Notes: a model not told the origin generated them from the letters alone. Shown: positions 1 through 8,628, numbered from the stretch's first letter. The stretch is DNA of 16,082 bases from Promethearchaeia archaeon (GCA_029856295.1 JAHQWS010000300.1:1-16082), one strand, 5' to 3'. A program made the numbers and translations.

Positions 1-193
1 CCTTTTCCTTTATTTGAAATTTTAATAATGGAACTTCGCTTTTTTTAGTTTTTTTAGATAGATCTTCTTCTATTTCCATAATCATATCTTCAAGATATTC
101 TATTCTGTCGAGATGATTAGAGATTTCTTTATTTTTTAACTCTAATTCTGACTCTAACTCTTCGATTTCTTTTTTTTGGAAATCTTCCGCCAT
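1..193 (-). CDS. Coiled-coil protein, N-terminal part only (cut by window edge)
   Basis: An open minus-strand frame starts at ATG 191-193 and runs off the left edge, giving 64 residues beginning MAEDFQKKEIEELESELELK. It is almost entirely charged Glu/Lys/Leu heptad-like sequence, so a coiled coil is the only call I can make. It has no recognisable domain, signal peptide or membrane segment in the visible part. It diverges from the coiled-coil/winged-helix pair at 424-1901, with about 230 bases between the starts. No good Shine-Dalgarno precedes the ATG. A TATA-like stretch on the minus strand near 245-253 could serve as promoter. The function is unknown and the rest of the gene lies outside the window. 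Confidence 0.7.
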   Translation of the reverse strand, partial: MAEDFQKKEIEELESELELKNKEISNHLDRIEYLEDMIMEIEEDLSKKTKKSEVPLLKFQIKEK

Positions 194-366
194 ATTTATT
201 ACTCTGTATAATTTTACTTGTTCTCATATCAATTATTCTTTATGTTAGATTTATAATTATCGCACGCTTTAAATTATAATTTATAATCAGAATTCAAAGA
301 ACTTTTTAAAACCTTATTTTTTTTTTCATTTTAATTATCAGGTCCATTTTAATCAAATTAAGAAGA

Positions 367-415
367 TTTAAATTAAATAATTAAGATTAAAGGTTTAAAG
401 AAAATTTTAAAGGAG
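367..415 (+). promoter_or_regulatory. TATA-like element and Shine-Dalgarno of the coiled-coil operon
   Basis: An A/T element reading TTTAAATTAAAT begins near 368, about 50 bases before the ATG at 424, a reasonable place for an archaeal TATA box with a short leader. AAAGGAG at 409-415 is a strong Shine-Dalgarno eight bases before the ATG and fixes that start. The TATA assignment is weak because the whole region is A/T-rich; the ribosome binding site is solid. Confidence 0.55.
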
Positions 416-423
416 TTAATACC

Positions 424-1176
424 ATGAGTGAAATAACCGACGCGAAAACATCCTTAAAGAAAATAATTACTACAATCGAAGAAATAACCGGGATAAACTC
501 TGAATCAGTACCAAAACTAAAGGAACATCCTACGAATTTATTAAACTTGATAGAACAGTTTGAAAATGAAAAAAACAGTAATATAAAAACCATTGAATCA
601 AATGACGATGAAATAAATTCCCTAAAAAATAAGATTTCGCAGAATAACAGAGATATCATAAAATTTGATGAGGAAAATAGTCAATTATCCAAACAACGCC
701 AAGACTTGTTGGACAAGATTCAAAAAGTTCAAAATGAATTGAATGAGACGCAGGAGAAAATTAAAGCAAAAAAAGAAGAATTAGAAAACCGCAGCCAACG
801 ATTGGCGGAATTAAAAGACAGAATTCTAGAATTGTCGACCCTTCAGGATGAATTCGATGAAAAAATGAAACAAATTGAAGAGCAGTTAAAAGCTGAATTT
901 GAGAAGAAAGAAAAATTTGCAAACTCTTATATAAATAGAGTTGCTGCAATGAAAGCGTTAATAAAATCTAAATACATTTCTTCTCAGCTTCTACAATTTA
1001 TTATGTCTTTACAGAAAGACACGACTTTAGAACTGAGAAATATACTTTTGGCAATTGATATGAAAGAGGCTACTGCTAAAAAGATTTTGAAGAAAATAAT
1101 TGAACAGAATGGCCCTATCGAATATGATGAGGCCGCCGGGACGGTATCATTAAAGGGGGAGATTGATATCTTATGA
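424..1176 (+). CDS. Coiled-coil protein with C-terminal winged-helix domain (first of pair)
   Basis: This is a 250-residue cytosolic protein with no signal peptide or membrane segment. Residues about 50-165 form a long, highly charged coiled coil. Residues about 185-245 read as a helix-turn-helix with a terminal beta wing: the helices around LLQFIMSLQ, TLELRNILLAI and ATAKKILKKIIEQ are followed by the wing GPIEYDEAAGTVSL. Just before the coil (42-47) is LIEQFE, also present at 9-14 of the next protein, so the two look like diverged paralogues. Its stop overlaps the next start as ATGA, implying translational coupling and probably a hetero-oligomer. The winged helix could bind DNA or, as in ESCRT-II-like proteins, protein. 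I do not recognise a named family. Confidence 0.85.
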   Translation: MSEITDAKTSLKKIITTIEEITGINSESVPKLKEHPTNLLNLIEQFENEKNSNIKTIESNDDEINSLKNKISQNNRDIIKFDEENSQLSKQRQDLLDKIQKVQNELNETQEKIKAKKEELENRSQRLAELKDRILELSTLQDEFDEKMKQIEEQLKAEFEKKEKFANSYINRVAAMKALIKSKYISSQLLQFIMSLQKDTTLELRNILLAIDMKEATAKKILKKIIEQNGPIEYDEAAGTVSLKGEIDIL

Positions 1177-1901
1177 GCGCAAAAGATATATTAGCTTTAA
1201 TAGAACAATTTGAAACCCAATTTGATACTTACCACCAGCTATTAAATAAACACGGCGAAGATATTGTTCAGAATTTAAGCAATACATGGAAAAGCATGAA
1301 AACAGTACAAGCGGAAAACGAAAAACTATTAGAGAAAATAAACGAGCAGAACTCAGAAATAACCAGTCTAAGAACAGAGTCTGAGGGATTGGATAAAAAA
1401 CTTGAAGCCCTTAAGGCCACAAAAGATGAATTAACTTCAAAAATAACGGAACTCACCACTACCTTTGAAACAACAACAAACGACTTGAAAAAACCTCAAT
1501 TTGAACTAGAAACATTGACTTCTAAATTGGATTCCATAAATGAACAAATTACCGCAAAAGAATCGGAAAAAACTACTTTAGATCAGAAAAAAGTCGATAA
1601 CGAATCAAGAGAAAGCGATTTGAAAGCAGATTATGCTAATAAAATGGCAGAATTGGATAAAAAGATCAACGAATCAAAACAAATGAGCTTCTTCGCTTCT
1701 TTTCTAATGGAAAATTCTGATGAGGAAATTCATGAGGTAGATATATTAGCAACAATTATGGGAAAGGGTTCGGCGAATTTGGATGAATTGAAAAAACAAC
1801 TTGATGTTCCCCCTATTATGGCGGTCAGGACCATAAAACAGATGGCTATAAAAGGTATAATTAATCTAAATGAAGATACAAATGAAGTAACGCTTCCATA
1901 A
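1173..1901 (+). CDS. Coiled-coil protein with C-terminal winged-helix domain (second of pair)
   Basis: This 242-residue protein starts with the ATG that overlaps the previous stop by four bases, so it is most likely made by translational coupling. Residues about 40-168 form a charged coiled coil, interrupted by a proline at 108. The C-terminal ~57 residues (about 186-242) look like a winged helix: EVDILATIMGKG, NLDELKKQLDV, PIMAVRTIKQMAIKG, then the wing IINLNEDTNEVTLP. LIEQFE at 9-14 matches the upstream protein. Same overall plan and length, low sequence identity: an old tandem duplication. The partner function is unknown; a structural or scaffold role through coiled-coil pairing with its neighbour is inference. 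Confidence 0.85.
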   Translation: MSAKDILALIEQFETQFDTYHQLLNKHGEDIVQNLSNTWKSMKTVQAENEKLLEKINEQNSEITSLRTESEGLDKKLEALKATKDELTSKITELTTTFETTTNDLKKPQFELETLTSKLDSINEQITAKESEKTTLDQKKVDNESRESDLKADYANKMAELDKKINESKQMSFFASFLMENSDEEIHEVDILATIMGKGSANLDELKKQLDVPPIMAVRTIKQMAIKGIINLNEDTNEVTLP

Positions 1902-1930
1902 TTATTTTAAACTTTCAATTTTATAATTTC

Positions 1931-1945
1931 TTTTTTTTTATTTTT
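1931..1945 (+). terminator. Oligo-T terminator of the coiled-coil operon
   Basis: A run of nine T, one A and five T lies about 30 bases after the stop at 1901. This is the usual form of an archaeal terminator. A run of eight A at 1954-1961 is the matching T tract for the convergent minus-strand gene ending at 1996. Confidence 0.5.
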
Positions 1946-1995
1946 GGATTTTTAAAAAAAAGTTTGTCTAATTCTAATACATCTCTTTTATTTAT

Positions 1996-3582
1996 TTAAA
2001 ATCCAACTGCTTGTCCATCCTTTCTCGGATCTGATGAGGCAACATAGCCCCCTTCAACTTTGTATATCATTTGAGAACCTCCAAATTCAACAAAATGACT
2101 TGTTGAAACCTTATGTCCTTTCTCACTAAGAGCTTTCACGGCTTGTTTATTGAACTCTGATTCTACAATTACGTCAAGACCATCCTTAACTTGCCAACGG
2201 GGAGCGTCATTCGCCGCTTGTGGATTTTGTTTGTATTCAAATATGCGAATCATCATCTGCGCATGTCCCATCGGCTGAAAGTCTCCTCCCATGACCCCGT
2301 AGCTCATTAATGGCTCACGATTTCTGGTAACAAAGGCAGGTATTATGGTATGATAAGGTCTTTTATTCGGCCCGACTTGATTGGGATGAGATTCTTCTAA
2401 GACAAAACCCGCGCCTCTATTTTGGAGACTTATGCCTGTACCAGGTATGACAATTCCGGATCCAAAACCGAAGTAATTGGATTGAATGTATGAAACCATC
2501 ATGCCATTTTCATCAGCAGCAGTTAAATAGACTGTGTCTCCAAGTTTTGGTAGGCCATATTCATATATTTGGGCTTTTTGACTATCGATTAGATTTGCCC
2601 TCTCTTTCAAATAATCTGGTTGAAGTAGATATTTTGGATCGAATTCAAGGGTTGAGGGATCGGAAATATAACGGTGTGCATCGGCAAACGCTAATTTCAT
2701 GGCTTCCAATTGAAGATGTATAGAATCCACAGAGTCGGGCTCAAAGGAACTAATATCAAAATTTTTAAGTATACCGAGCATAATTAAAGCAGCTAATCCT
2801 TGACCATTTGGAGGAATTTCATGCAATTCGACGCCTTTATATTCAATTTTTATAGGTTCGACCCATGTAGGGCTATGGTTTTCAAGATCTTCAAGCATCA
2901 TTGTTCCACCCGTCTCTTTGGCATAATCAACAATTTTTTTTGCTAATTCTCCATGATAAAAAGCATGACCTTCAGTCTCTGCGATTAATTCCAAACTGCG
3001 TGCTTGAGCCGGAAATTTAAATATTTCACCTGGCTTAGGAGGTTTCCCGTTTCGTAGAAAAGCTTCACAATATCCGGGATATTTTTTAAATACTCTAGAT
3101 AAGGGATTCCATACATCTCCCGTAATAGGAGAAACTAAATACCCATTTCTAGCGTAGTCGATGGCTGGTTCAAATAATTCTTTGAAAGAAAGCTGTCCAT
3201 ACTTTTTCCATAATTCGACCCAAGCTGAAACGGCTCCTGGAACTGTAACTGTATCCCATCCGAATAGAGGCATTTTTTTATATTTTGAAAAATACTCTGG
3301 TGTCCATGCTGCAGGAGATCTACCCGAAGCATTAAGTCCATTAAGTTTTTTACCATCCCATAAAATAGCGAAAGCATCGCTCCCAATGCCATTACTTGTA
3401 GGTTCTACGACTGTTAAAGTAATTGCAGTTGCGATTATTGCATCAACAGCATTTCCACCTTTGAGTAACATTTGCAATCCTGCTTGTGAGGCAAGAGGTT
3501 GAGACGTAGCCACAATATTTTTAGCACAAATTGGCATTCTTCGGGATGGATATGGAAATTTCCACTTAAAGTCTCCAGTCAT
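1996..3582 (-). CDS. ggt: Gamma-glutamyltransferase family protein, cytosolic (YwrD-like)
   Basis: This is an N-terminal-nucleophile hydrolase of 528 residues. Family members cleave themselves to expose a threonine, then hydrolyse or transfer gamma-glutamyl groups from glutathione and similar peptides. Visible family signatures are GGNAVDAIIA (42-51), the stretch EPTSNGIGSD (60-69), the processing site GDTVYLTAAD with predicted nucleophile Thr350, SLQNRGAGF (385-393), RPYHTIIPAF (408-417), MGGDFQPMGH (431-440) and the C-terminal SDPRKDGQAVG. There is no signal peptide, unlike the periplasmic enzymes, so it should act in the cytoplasm, as expected for the YwrD-like branch. Length is normal and all key motifs are intact. 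The natural substrate is unknown; acylase or peptide salvage roles are possible. Confidence 0.93.
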   Translation of the reverse strand: MTGDFKWKFPYPSRRMPICAKNIVATSQPLASQAGLQMLLKGGNAVDAIIATAITLTVVEPTSNGIGSDAFAILWDGKKLNGLNASGRSPAAWTPEYFSKYKKMPLFGWDTVTVPGAVSAWVELWKKYGQLSFKELFEPAIDYARNGYLVSPITGDVWNPLSRVFKKYPGYCEAFLRNGKPPKPGEIFKFPAQARSLELIAETEGHAFYHGELAKKIVDYAKETGGTMMLEDLENHSPTWVEPIKIEYKGVELHEIPPNGQGLAALIMLGILKNFDISSFEPDSVDSIHLQLEAMKLAFADAHRYISDPSTLEFDPKYLLQPDYLKERANLIDSQKAQIYEYGLPKLGDTVYLTAADENGMMVSYIQSNYFGFGSGIVIPGTGISLQNRGAGFVLEESHPNQVGPNKRPYHTIIPAFVTRNREPLMSYGVMGGDFQPMGHAQMMIRIFEYKQNPQAANDAPRWQVKDGLDVIVESEFNKQAVKALSEKGHKVSTSHFVEFGGSQMIYKVEGGYVASSDPRKDGQAVGF

Positions 3583-3789
3583 TTTAATTTTCTCTTTTTT
3601 TTATGTTCAAGTATTAGATTTTCAAATTGATAATATTTTGACCATGATATTAATATTATAAAATAGGAAAAAAAATAAAATTAATTAATGGTTTCTATGA
3701 TTCCTTAATTAATACTTTAGCTAATTTATCGGTAAAAAGAAACCTCAATAGAATAATATGAGGAAAATAATTAAAATTAGTGAGATAAG

Positions 3790-5238
3790 TTAACTATTAG
3801 AAATATGAATATTATGAGATTTTAAAAAATCAGCATAATCACAGAATAGAGAGATACTGTTAGCAGCTTCCTTTAAAGACAAGAAATAAAGCTGTCTGTG
3901 TTTAGTTAATAATTTCTTTACTTTTTTAAATCTTTTTGCCAAATCAAAGGAGTCAGCAATCGAGGGTAAGCAAAATAAAAATGGTTTCAAAGTAGTTTGT
4001 TGAATTTGTATCATTCTCTTAATTATATAGTTATATAAATGATCTGGCCATAGAGGGATAACTATAATATCGATGTTTGGATCTTCAACGGCAATTTCAA
4101 TACAGGAAGCAAAAATCTCTAATATAAATCCCGGTGCTCCTAAGTCCACGGGATTTTTGACATTTACATTTTCTCTAGGTAAAATTTTAGTAAGTTTTTC
4201 TTGAGAATTGAGAGTTAGTTCGGGCACGTTAAGATTATGATAGGCAAATAAATCAGTCATGTTAACTGAGGAGCCACCTCCGGGGGTTATTATTCCGACA
4301 TTTCTTCCGTTAGGTATGTGTTTGGGAAATAGTATTTCAAAAGTCTTAATAGTATTCCAAAATTCTTCATTATCTTTGACTAAGACTGCTCCAGTTTGCT
4401 TAGCCATTGCTTTCCATAATTTTAAATCTGATGCAATAGCTCCTGTATGTGAAAAAGCTGCGCGAGAGCCGTCTTTTGTGTGTCCTCCTTTCCATATAAT
4501 AACCGGATTTGTCTTAGTAGTTTCTTTTAACTCTTCAAAAAAATCATGACCATTTGCTGACCCAAATGATTCCAAGTATGCTGCAATCACTTTAGTCTTC
4601 GGATCTAAGTGATAATGTCTTAAAAAATCTAAAGCATTCAAATCTATTTGATTTCCAAATGAAACCCCATACTTAAATCTAAGGTCACGCTTAAACCCGA
4701 CATCCAATAATTGTGTTAGATGTCCACCAGATTGCGACATGAAAGAAACGTTTCCGGGAGTCACATTTGGAGAATTAAATGAAAATGAGATCCCATTTTC
4801 GGTATTAAATGGACCTAAACAATTGGGACCAATCACTCTGGTATTTGATCCTTTAATTATTTCCTGAAGTTCCTGTTCTTTCTGTGCGCTTTCAGGATCG
4901 CCCGTTTCTGAAAATCCAGAAGCAAAAATTATTACCCATTGAATTTGTTTTTCAACGCACTCTTTAAGAACTTTTGGAATGGCGTTAATTTTTAAAGATA
5001 TATAAGCCATATCTATAGGATAAGGTACATCAAGCACGGAGGGATAACATTTCCAGTCCAATACTTTCTCATGTTTTGGGTTAATGGGGTAAAATGTATC
5101 TGAAAATTTAGAATCCTTAAACGCTGGTAAATACAACATAGCTCCAAATCTTGAGCTTTCAGAAGCTCCTATGAATGCGATATGTTTTGGATGAAACACC
5201 GAATCAAATTTTTTGAAGTCTTCTTGACTGTGTGGCAT
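3790..5238 (-). CDS. NDP-forming acyl-CoA synthetase, alpha (CoA-binding/CoA-ligase) part
   Basis: This 482-residue protein matches the alpha part of ADP-forming acetyl-CoA synthetases, which convert acyl-CoA, ADP and phosphate to the acid, CoA and ATP. Residues about 10-135 are the Rossmann CoA-binding domain (HIAFIGASES at 19-28, YPINPKHEKV, then VIGPNCLG at 135-142). A CoA-ligase domain follows, with SFMSQSGG (165-172) and FSHTGAIASD, where His264 corresponds to the phosphorylated histidine of succinyl-CoA synthetase alpha. A third flavodoxin-like domain follows (GIITPGGGSS at 315-324). The ATP-grasp beta part, fused or adjacent in many archaea, is absent, so a partner must be encoded elsewhere. 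Substrate cannot be told from sequence. It lies 207 bases upstream of the gamma-glutamyltransferase on the same strand, with room for separate promoters. Confidence 0.88.
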   Translation of the reverse strand: MPHSQEDFKKFDSVFHPKHIAFIGASESSRFGAMLYLPAFKDSKFSDTFYPINPKHEKVLDWKCYPSVLDVPYPIDMAYISLKINAIPKVLKECVEKQIQWVIIFASGFSETGDPESAQKEQELQEIIKGSNTRVIGPNCLGPFNTENGISFSFNSPNVTPGNVSFMSQSGGHLTQLLDVGFKRDLRFKYGVSFGNQIDLNALDFLRHYHLDPKTKVIAAYLESFGSANGHDFFEELKETTKTNPVIIWKGGHTKDGSRAAFSHTGAIASDLKLWKAMAKQTGAVLVKDNEEFWNTIKTFEILFPKHIPNGRNVGIITPGGGSSVNMTDLFAYHNLNVPELTLNSQEKLTKILPRENVNVKNPVDLGAPGFILEIFASCIEIAVEDPNIDIIVIPLWPDHLYNYIIKRMIQIQQTTLKPFLFCLPSIADSFDLAKRFKKVKKLLTKHRQLYFLSLKEAANSISLFCDYADFLKSHNIHISNS

Positions 5239-5451
5239 TATGAAAGAAAAAAATAGAAATATTTTATTCTTTTTGAAATTCGTGGATTTACTTTTTTTTT
5301 TAGTTAAGAGTTTAAAAACAAATCAATAAGACCAATTTGTATCCTTTAATCTGAAGAGATATCACATTGATTTAAATATAAGTTTTTTCTTGATTATGAT
5401 CAGTAGTAATTTAGCTATAGTTTTGAAGTGAATTCCTTCTAAAAATACACA

Positions 5452-5459
5452 TATAAATA
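5452..5459 (+). promoter_or_regulatory. TATA box of the membrane-protein gene
   Basis: TATAAATA ends 26 bases before the ATG at 5486. That distance puts the transcription start at or just before the ATG, so the mRNA is probably leaderless. This agrees with the lack of a Shine-Dalgarno sequence. Confidence 0.5.
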
Positions 5460-5485
5460 AATTTAATTGATTTAAAGTCAAACTC

Positions 5486-6210
5486 ATGGAATTAACGATT
5501 ATTGAAGTTTTAAATTTTATATTTAGTCTAATTGGATTGATTATTGCGATTTTCATTGGGCTAAGGGTAATTTCTAAATATTTTGAATATGGGCGAAGAG
5601 AGTACCTTTTAATTGGATTAGTATTTATATTATTGACGGAACCTTGTGGCCCTCCACAATTTTATTTCTTTCTCTAATAATTACAGGATCTTACATAAGA
5701 CTTGAAATCATTTTACTGGTAGGTAATATTTTCCTTCCAATCACTACATTATTATGGCTAGTGGCATTTAATGATTTATTAAATTATAAAAGAAAAAAAG
5801 AAATTTATATAATATTTATTATACACGGGCTTTTCTTTGAAATCTTTTTATTCTATTTTCTTTTAACAGATCCGTCAGTAGTAGGAGAAATTAGTGGTAG
5901 TGTAGATGTTAATTATGGAATATTTATTAGCCTTTACTATCTCACTATTTTAACTGTTGCATTAGTAACAGGTAGTTTATTTGCAAAAGTATGTCTCAAT
6001 TCTGATAATCCAGAAACTAAATTAAAAGGAAAATTAATACTTCTTGCTCTCTGTTCATTTGTTGTGGGATCCATTTTAGACATATTAAGTGCGACCTCTA
6101 TTATATTGTTGACATTAGCTAGGACTATACTTATTTTAGCATCAATTGCATTATATGGGGGTTTTATTCTTCCTAATAGGATAAGAAAAATTTTTTTAAA
6201 TAATAACTGA
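5486..6210 (+). pseudogene. Seven-helix membrane protein interrupted by a one-base frameshift
   Basis: Two overlapping frames make one protein. The first (ATG 5486) gives one helix, then YLLIGLVFILLTEP, and then leaves register. The second continues from about 5645 as WPSTILFLSLIITG to the stop at 6208-6210. Adding one G in CCTTGTGG at about 5642-5649 gives TEP-WWPSTILF and a single 241-residue protein with about seven hydrophobic helices and short charged loops, including DLLNYKRKK and SDNPETKLKGK. From memory, multi-helix proteins with a similar LLVGLTWI...WP segment recur in Lokiarchaeota, but I know no function. No stop codons follow in the second frame, so the lesion is recent or an assembly error. 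The neighbouring longin-like gene lies 237 bases downstream. Confidence 0.75.
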
Positions 6211-6367
6211 TTTCGAATTTAAAAACTTTGATATGATCATTTCTTATTATTAAATGATTTTTTTAATTTTATACAGATCAAATTTATATAATTTATTTCT
6301 TAATAATCTATTTTTTTATTTTATCAAATTCAATTTTGTTATATTTATATTTATTGACTAAAATAGA

Positions 6368-6375
6368 TTTAAATA
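6368..6375 (+). promoter_or_regulatory. TATA box of the longin-like gene
   Basis: TTTAAATA lies 72 bases before the TTG start at 6448, so a leader of roughly 45-50 bases is expected. It is a good archaeal TATA match in the otherwise featureless spacer 6211-6447. Confidence 0.45.
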
Positions 6376-6447
6376 GTATAAGAAGTATACTAGGGATCAT
6401 AAGAAGTAGATTTAAAATTCGTTTGAATTCTTCACGAGAAATAAAAA

Positions 6448-6855
6448 TTGAAAGTCATACAAGACATTTGGATACTCACACACTCGGGAACTGTGTTATT
6501 TAACCGACTTTTTGAAGCTCAAATGAAATCTCAGCTCTTTGGGGCTTTAATGAGTGCACTTAACATGTTTGCAGAAAAACTCGCCGAAGGAGGGTTATCA
6601 AATTTCGAGCTCTCAGATAAAAGATTTATCCTTAAGAAAACGAAAAATTACATATTTGTAGCCTCATCTGCAAAAAAAGCGAAAGAAAAAAAAGTTACTA
6701 CGGAATTAGAAAAAGTAGTATCTAGATTTCAATCCAAATTTTCAGATAAATGGTTTGAGAACTGGGATTGTGATGTAAGCGTTTTTGAAGGATTTGAAAA
6801 GCAAATTGAGGATACCTTGGAAGACCCCATAAAAAAATTCTGGAAAGGATTTTAA
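6448..6855 (+). CDS. Longin-like small protein (eukaryotic-signature type)
   Basis: This 135-residue soluble protein has the secondary-structure order expected of a longin fold. A beta hairpin (VIQDIWILTHSGTVLFNR, 3-20) is followed by a long amphipathic helix (SQLFGALMSALNMFAEKLAEG), two further strands (FELSDKRFILKK and NYIFVASSA), and a C-terminal helical region (VTTELEKVVSRFQSKFSDKW onward). Longin domains in eukaryotes occur in SNAREs, adaptins and GTPase regulators, and Asgard archaea carry many free-standing ones, thought to partner small GTPases. No GTPase gene is next to it here. The start is TTG: a TAA lies just upstream at 6442-6444 and the first ATG (residue 26) would remove the hairpin. 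No clear Shine-Dalgarno is present. The fold call is by pattern and not certain. Confidence 0.65.
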   Translation: MKVIQDIWILTHSGTVLFNRLFEAQMKSQLFGALMSALNMFAEKLAEGGLSNFELSDKRFILKKTKNYIFVASSAKKAKEKKVTTELEKVVSRFQSKFSDKWFENWDCDVSVFEGFEKQIEDTLEDPIKKFWKGF

Positions 6856-7161
6856 ATTTTTAAAGATTATTGAATTAATATTTGCTGATGTTTTTTATTC
6901 ACTGAAATTTATCTTTTATAATTCTAACTGTATTTGCAATTTCAAGACATCTTATTCAATTTATTTTTCCTTTTCTTAATATATTCTATTGGAAAAATTA
7001 CTTGGAAATGTGAAAAAAATAACTTTTAATTTCAATTAATTATTATTCTAAACATATTATTTAAAATAACAAAATAAAAATAAGTGGATTAGAATTAACT
7101 CAATATAAATGCAACTTATTAAAAATGAATTAAAAATTATAAATCCGTTGGAGAAAATAAA
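6856..7161 (+). other. Intergenic region upstream of the CdhE-type gene
   Basis: These 306 bases are A/T-rich with no supported gene. The only features I see are a TATA-like element AATATAAAT near 7102-7110 and the Shine-Dalgarno TTGGAG at 7148-7153, eight bases before the ATG at 7162. Together they suggest that the downstream gene has its own promoter and a leader of about 30 bases. Confidence 0.45.
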
Positions 7162-8622
7162 ATGGGAAGAGCTAGTCCTTTAGACGTATATGCCTTGCTT
7201 GACAAAAGCAATTGCAAAGATTGTGGGCGAGAAACATGCATGGCATTCAGTACCGATTTACTAGAAAGAAATGTAAGAGTCCAAGACTGCACTCATTTAA
7301 TGCAGGACCCGAAGCAAGCTAAAAATCGTAATAAATTGATTGAGATCACTACACCTCCCCAAAAACCTGTCAGACTTGGTGTAGGAGAAAGAGAAATTGT
7401 TATCGGTGGCGAAGAAGTATTAATGCGACACCAACTCACTTATTACAATGAAACTGCTATTTTTGTTGAAGTTCCTGATGACTTAGCCGAATCCGAATTA
7501 GTAGAAACAGTTAAATATCTGACAGATTTAACGATTGAAAGAATTGGTGATGTATTAAAAATTAATGGTATCGCACTGAGATGTGTATCAGGAGATACTG
7601 ATAAATTCAAAGCTGCAGCAAAAAAAATCGGAGAAGTATCAAACCTTCCTGTGATGCTCTGCTGTTTTAATCCTGAAATACTATTAGCTGCCGCTGGAGA
7701 AATAAAGGATAAGAGACCACTACTGTATGCTGCAACAAAAGATTCCTGGGAACAAATTGGAACATTTGCCGTTCAAAATAATTTACCGATGGTGGCAACC
7801 TCAACAGATATAGATGAGTTAATGTCATTGAGCGCTACTTTACAAAAATTAGGTGTTAAAGAACTAGTCTTAGATACGGGAACACTTTTTGGCCCAGGTA
7901 ATTTAGCAGTAACATATGATAATATCATAAAAGTAAGAACTGTCGCAATTAATAAGGAGGATGTTAATGCTGGCTGGCCTATAATGGGAGTTCCAGCTGC
8001 GTACTGGAGTCAAGTCGAAATAGGTGATAAAGATGAATCATGGATGCACAAATATCAAGAAATTATTATGGGTGCAATGATGATTGCAGTCGATACTTCT
8101 TTAATAGTCCTTCATACAGGACAGAAAAAAGAAGATATCTGGGCTTTATTAGCTTTAATGACAATGAGACAAACTGTATTTGCTGATCCGAGAGTTTATC
8201 CTGCTGTTGATGCCGGAATATATCAGGTTGGAGAACCTGGACCCATGGCACCTATATTTGTCACTTCAAATTATCGTATGACAAAAATTCCCGTTGAACA
8301 AGATCTTAAAAGTGGAAATATTGATAGCTGGCTTTTAGTAGTGGATAGCGAAGGAATTGGAATAGAATCAGCAGTAGCTGGTGGTCAATTCAATGCGGGT
8401 TCAATAGCTGAAGCTGTAAAGGAATTTAAAGCATTTGATAAGGTGGACCATCGAATATTAATTCTCCCGGGTATGGCAGCCCGATTAAGTGGTGCCCTCG
8501 AAGATGAGGCAGATGCCTGGGTTGTAGTAGGTCCAAGAGATAGTTCAGGTATTACAAAATACATGGACACCCTATGGAAACCTGAAGAATTCATGGAACA
8601 ATACGAAGACTTGAAGGAATAA
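7162..8622 (+). CDS. cdhE: Acetyl-CoA decarbonylase/synthase gamma subunit (corrinoid iron-sulfur protein, large subunit)
   Basis: This subunit passes a methyl group from tetrahydropterin, via its corrinoid cofactor, to the acetyl-CoA synthase nickel site in the archaeal Wood-Ljungdahl pathway. The 4Fe-4S motif is complete: Cys18, Cys21, Cys26 and Cys43 (CX2CX4CX16C). A TIM-barrel region spans about 75-360, with YAATKDSWEQIG, VLDTGTLFGPGN and an acidic-rich helix segment after GWPIMG. The C-terminal corrinoid-binding domain (about 365-486) has PIFVTSNYRMT, ESAVAGGQF, LPGMAARLSG (435-444) and VVVGPRDSSGI (454-464). Length is slightly above the usual 450-470. In many archaea the gene sits in an operon with the other cdh subunits; here it stands alone, with its own promoter and terminator. 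All key residues are present, so it should be functional. Confidence 0.95.
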   Translation: MGRASPLDVYALLDKSNCKDCGRETCMAFSTDLLERNVRVQDCTHLMQDPKQAKNRNKLIEITTPPQKPVRLGVGEREIVIGGEEVLMRHQLTYYNETAIFVEVPDDLAESELVETVKYLTDLTIERIGDVLKINGIALRCVSGDTDKFKAAAKKIGEVSNLPVMLCCFNPEILLAAAGEIKDKRPLLYAATKDSWEQIGTFAVQNNLPMVATSTDIDELMSLSATLQKLGVKELVLDTGTLFGPGNLAVTYDNIIKVRTVAINKEDVNAGWPIMGVPAAYWSQVEIGDKDESWMHKYQEIIMGAMMIAVDTSLIVLHTGQKKEDIWALLALMTMRQTVFADPRVYPAVDAGIYQVGEPGPMAPIFVTSNYRMTKIPVEQDLKSGNIDSWLLVVDSEGIGIESAVAGGQFNAGSIAEAVKEFKAFDKVDHRILILPGMAARLSGALEDEADAWVVVGPRDSSGITKYMDTLWKPEEFMEQYEDLKE

Positions 8623-8628
8623 ACAAGC

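Noticed and set aside
3700..3789. Short minus-strand frame ending RFLFTDKLAKVLIKES before the gamma-glutamyltransferase
   Set aside because: About 30 codons after a stop, with no credible start or homology I recognise; likely chance.
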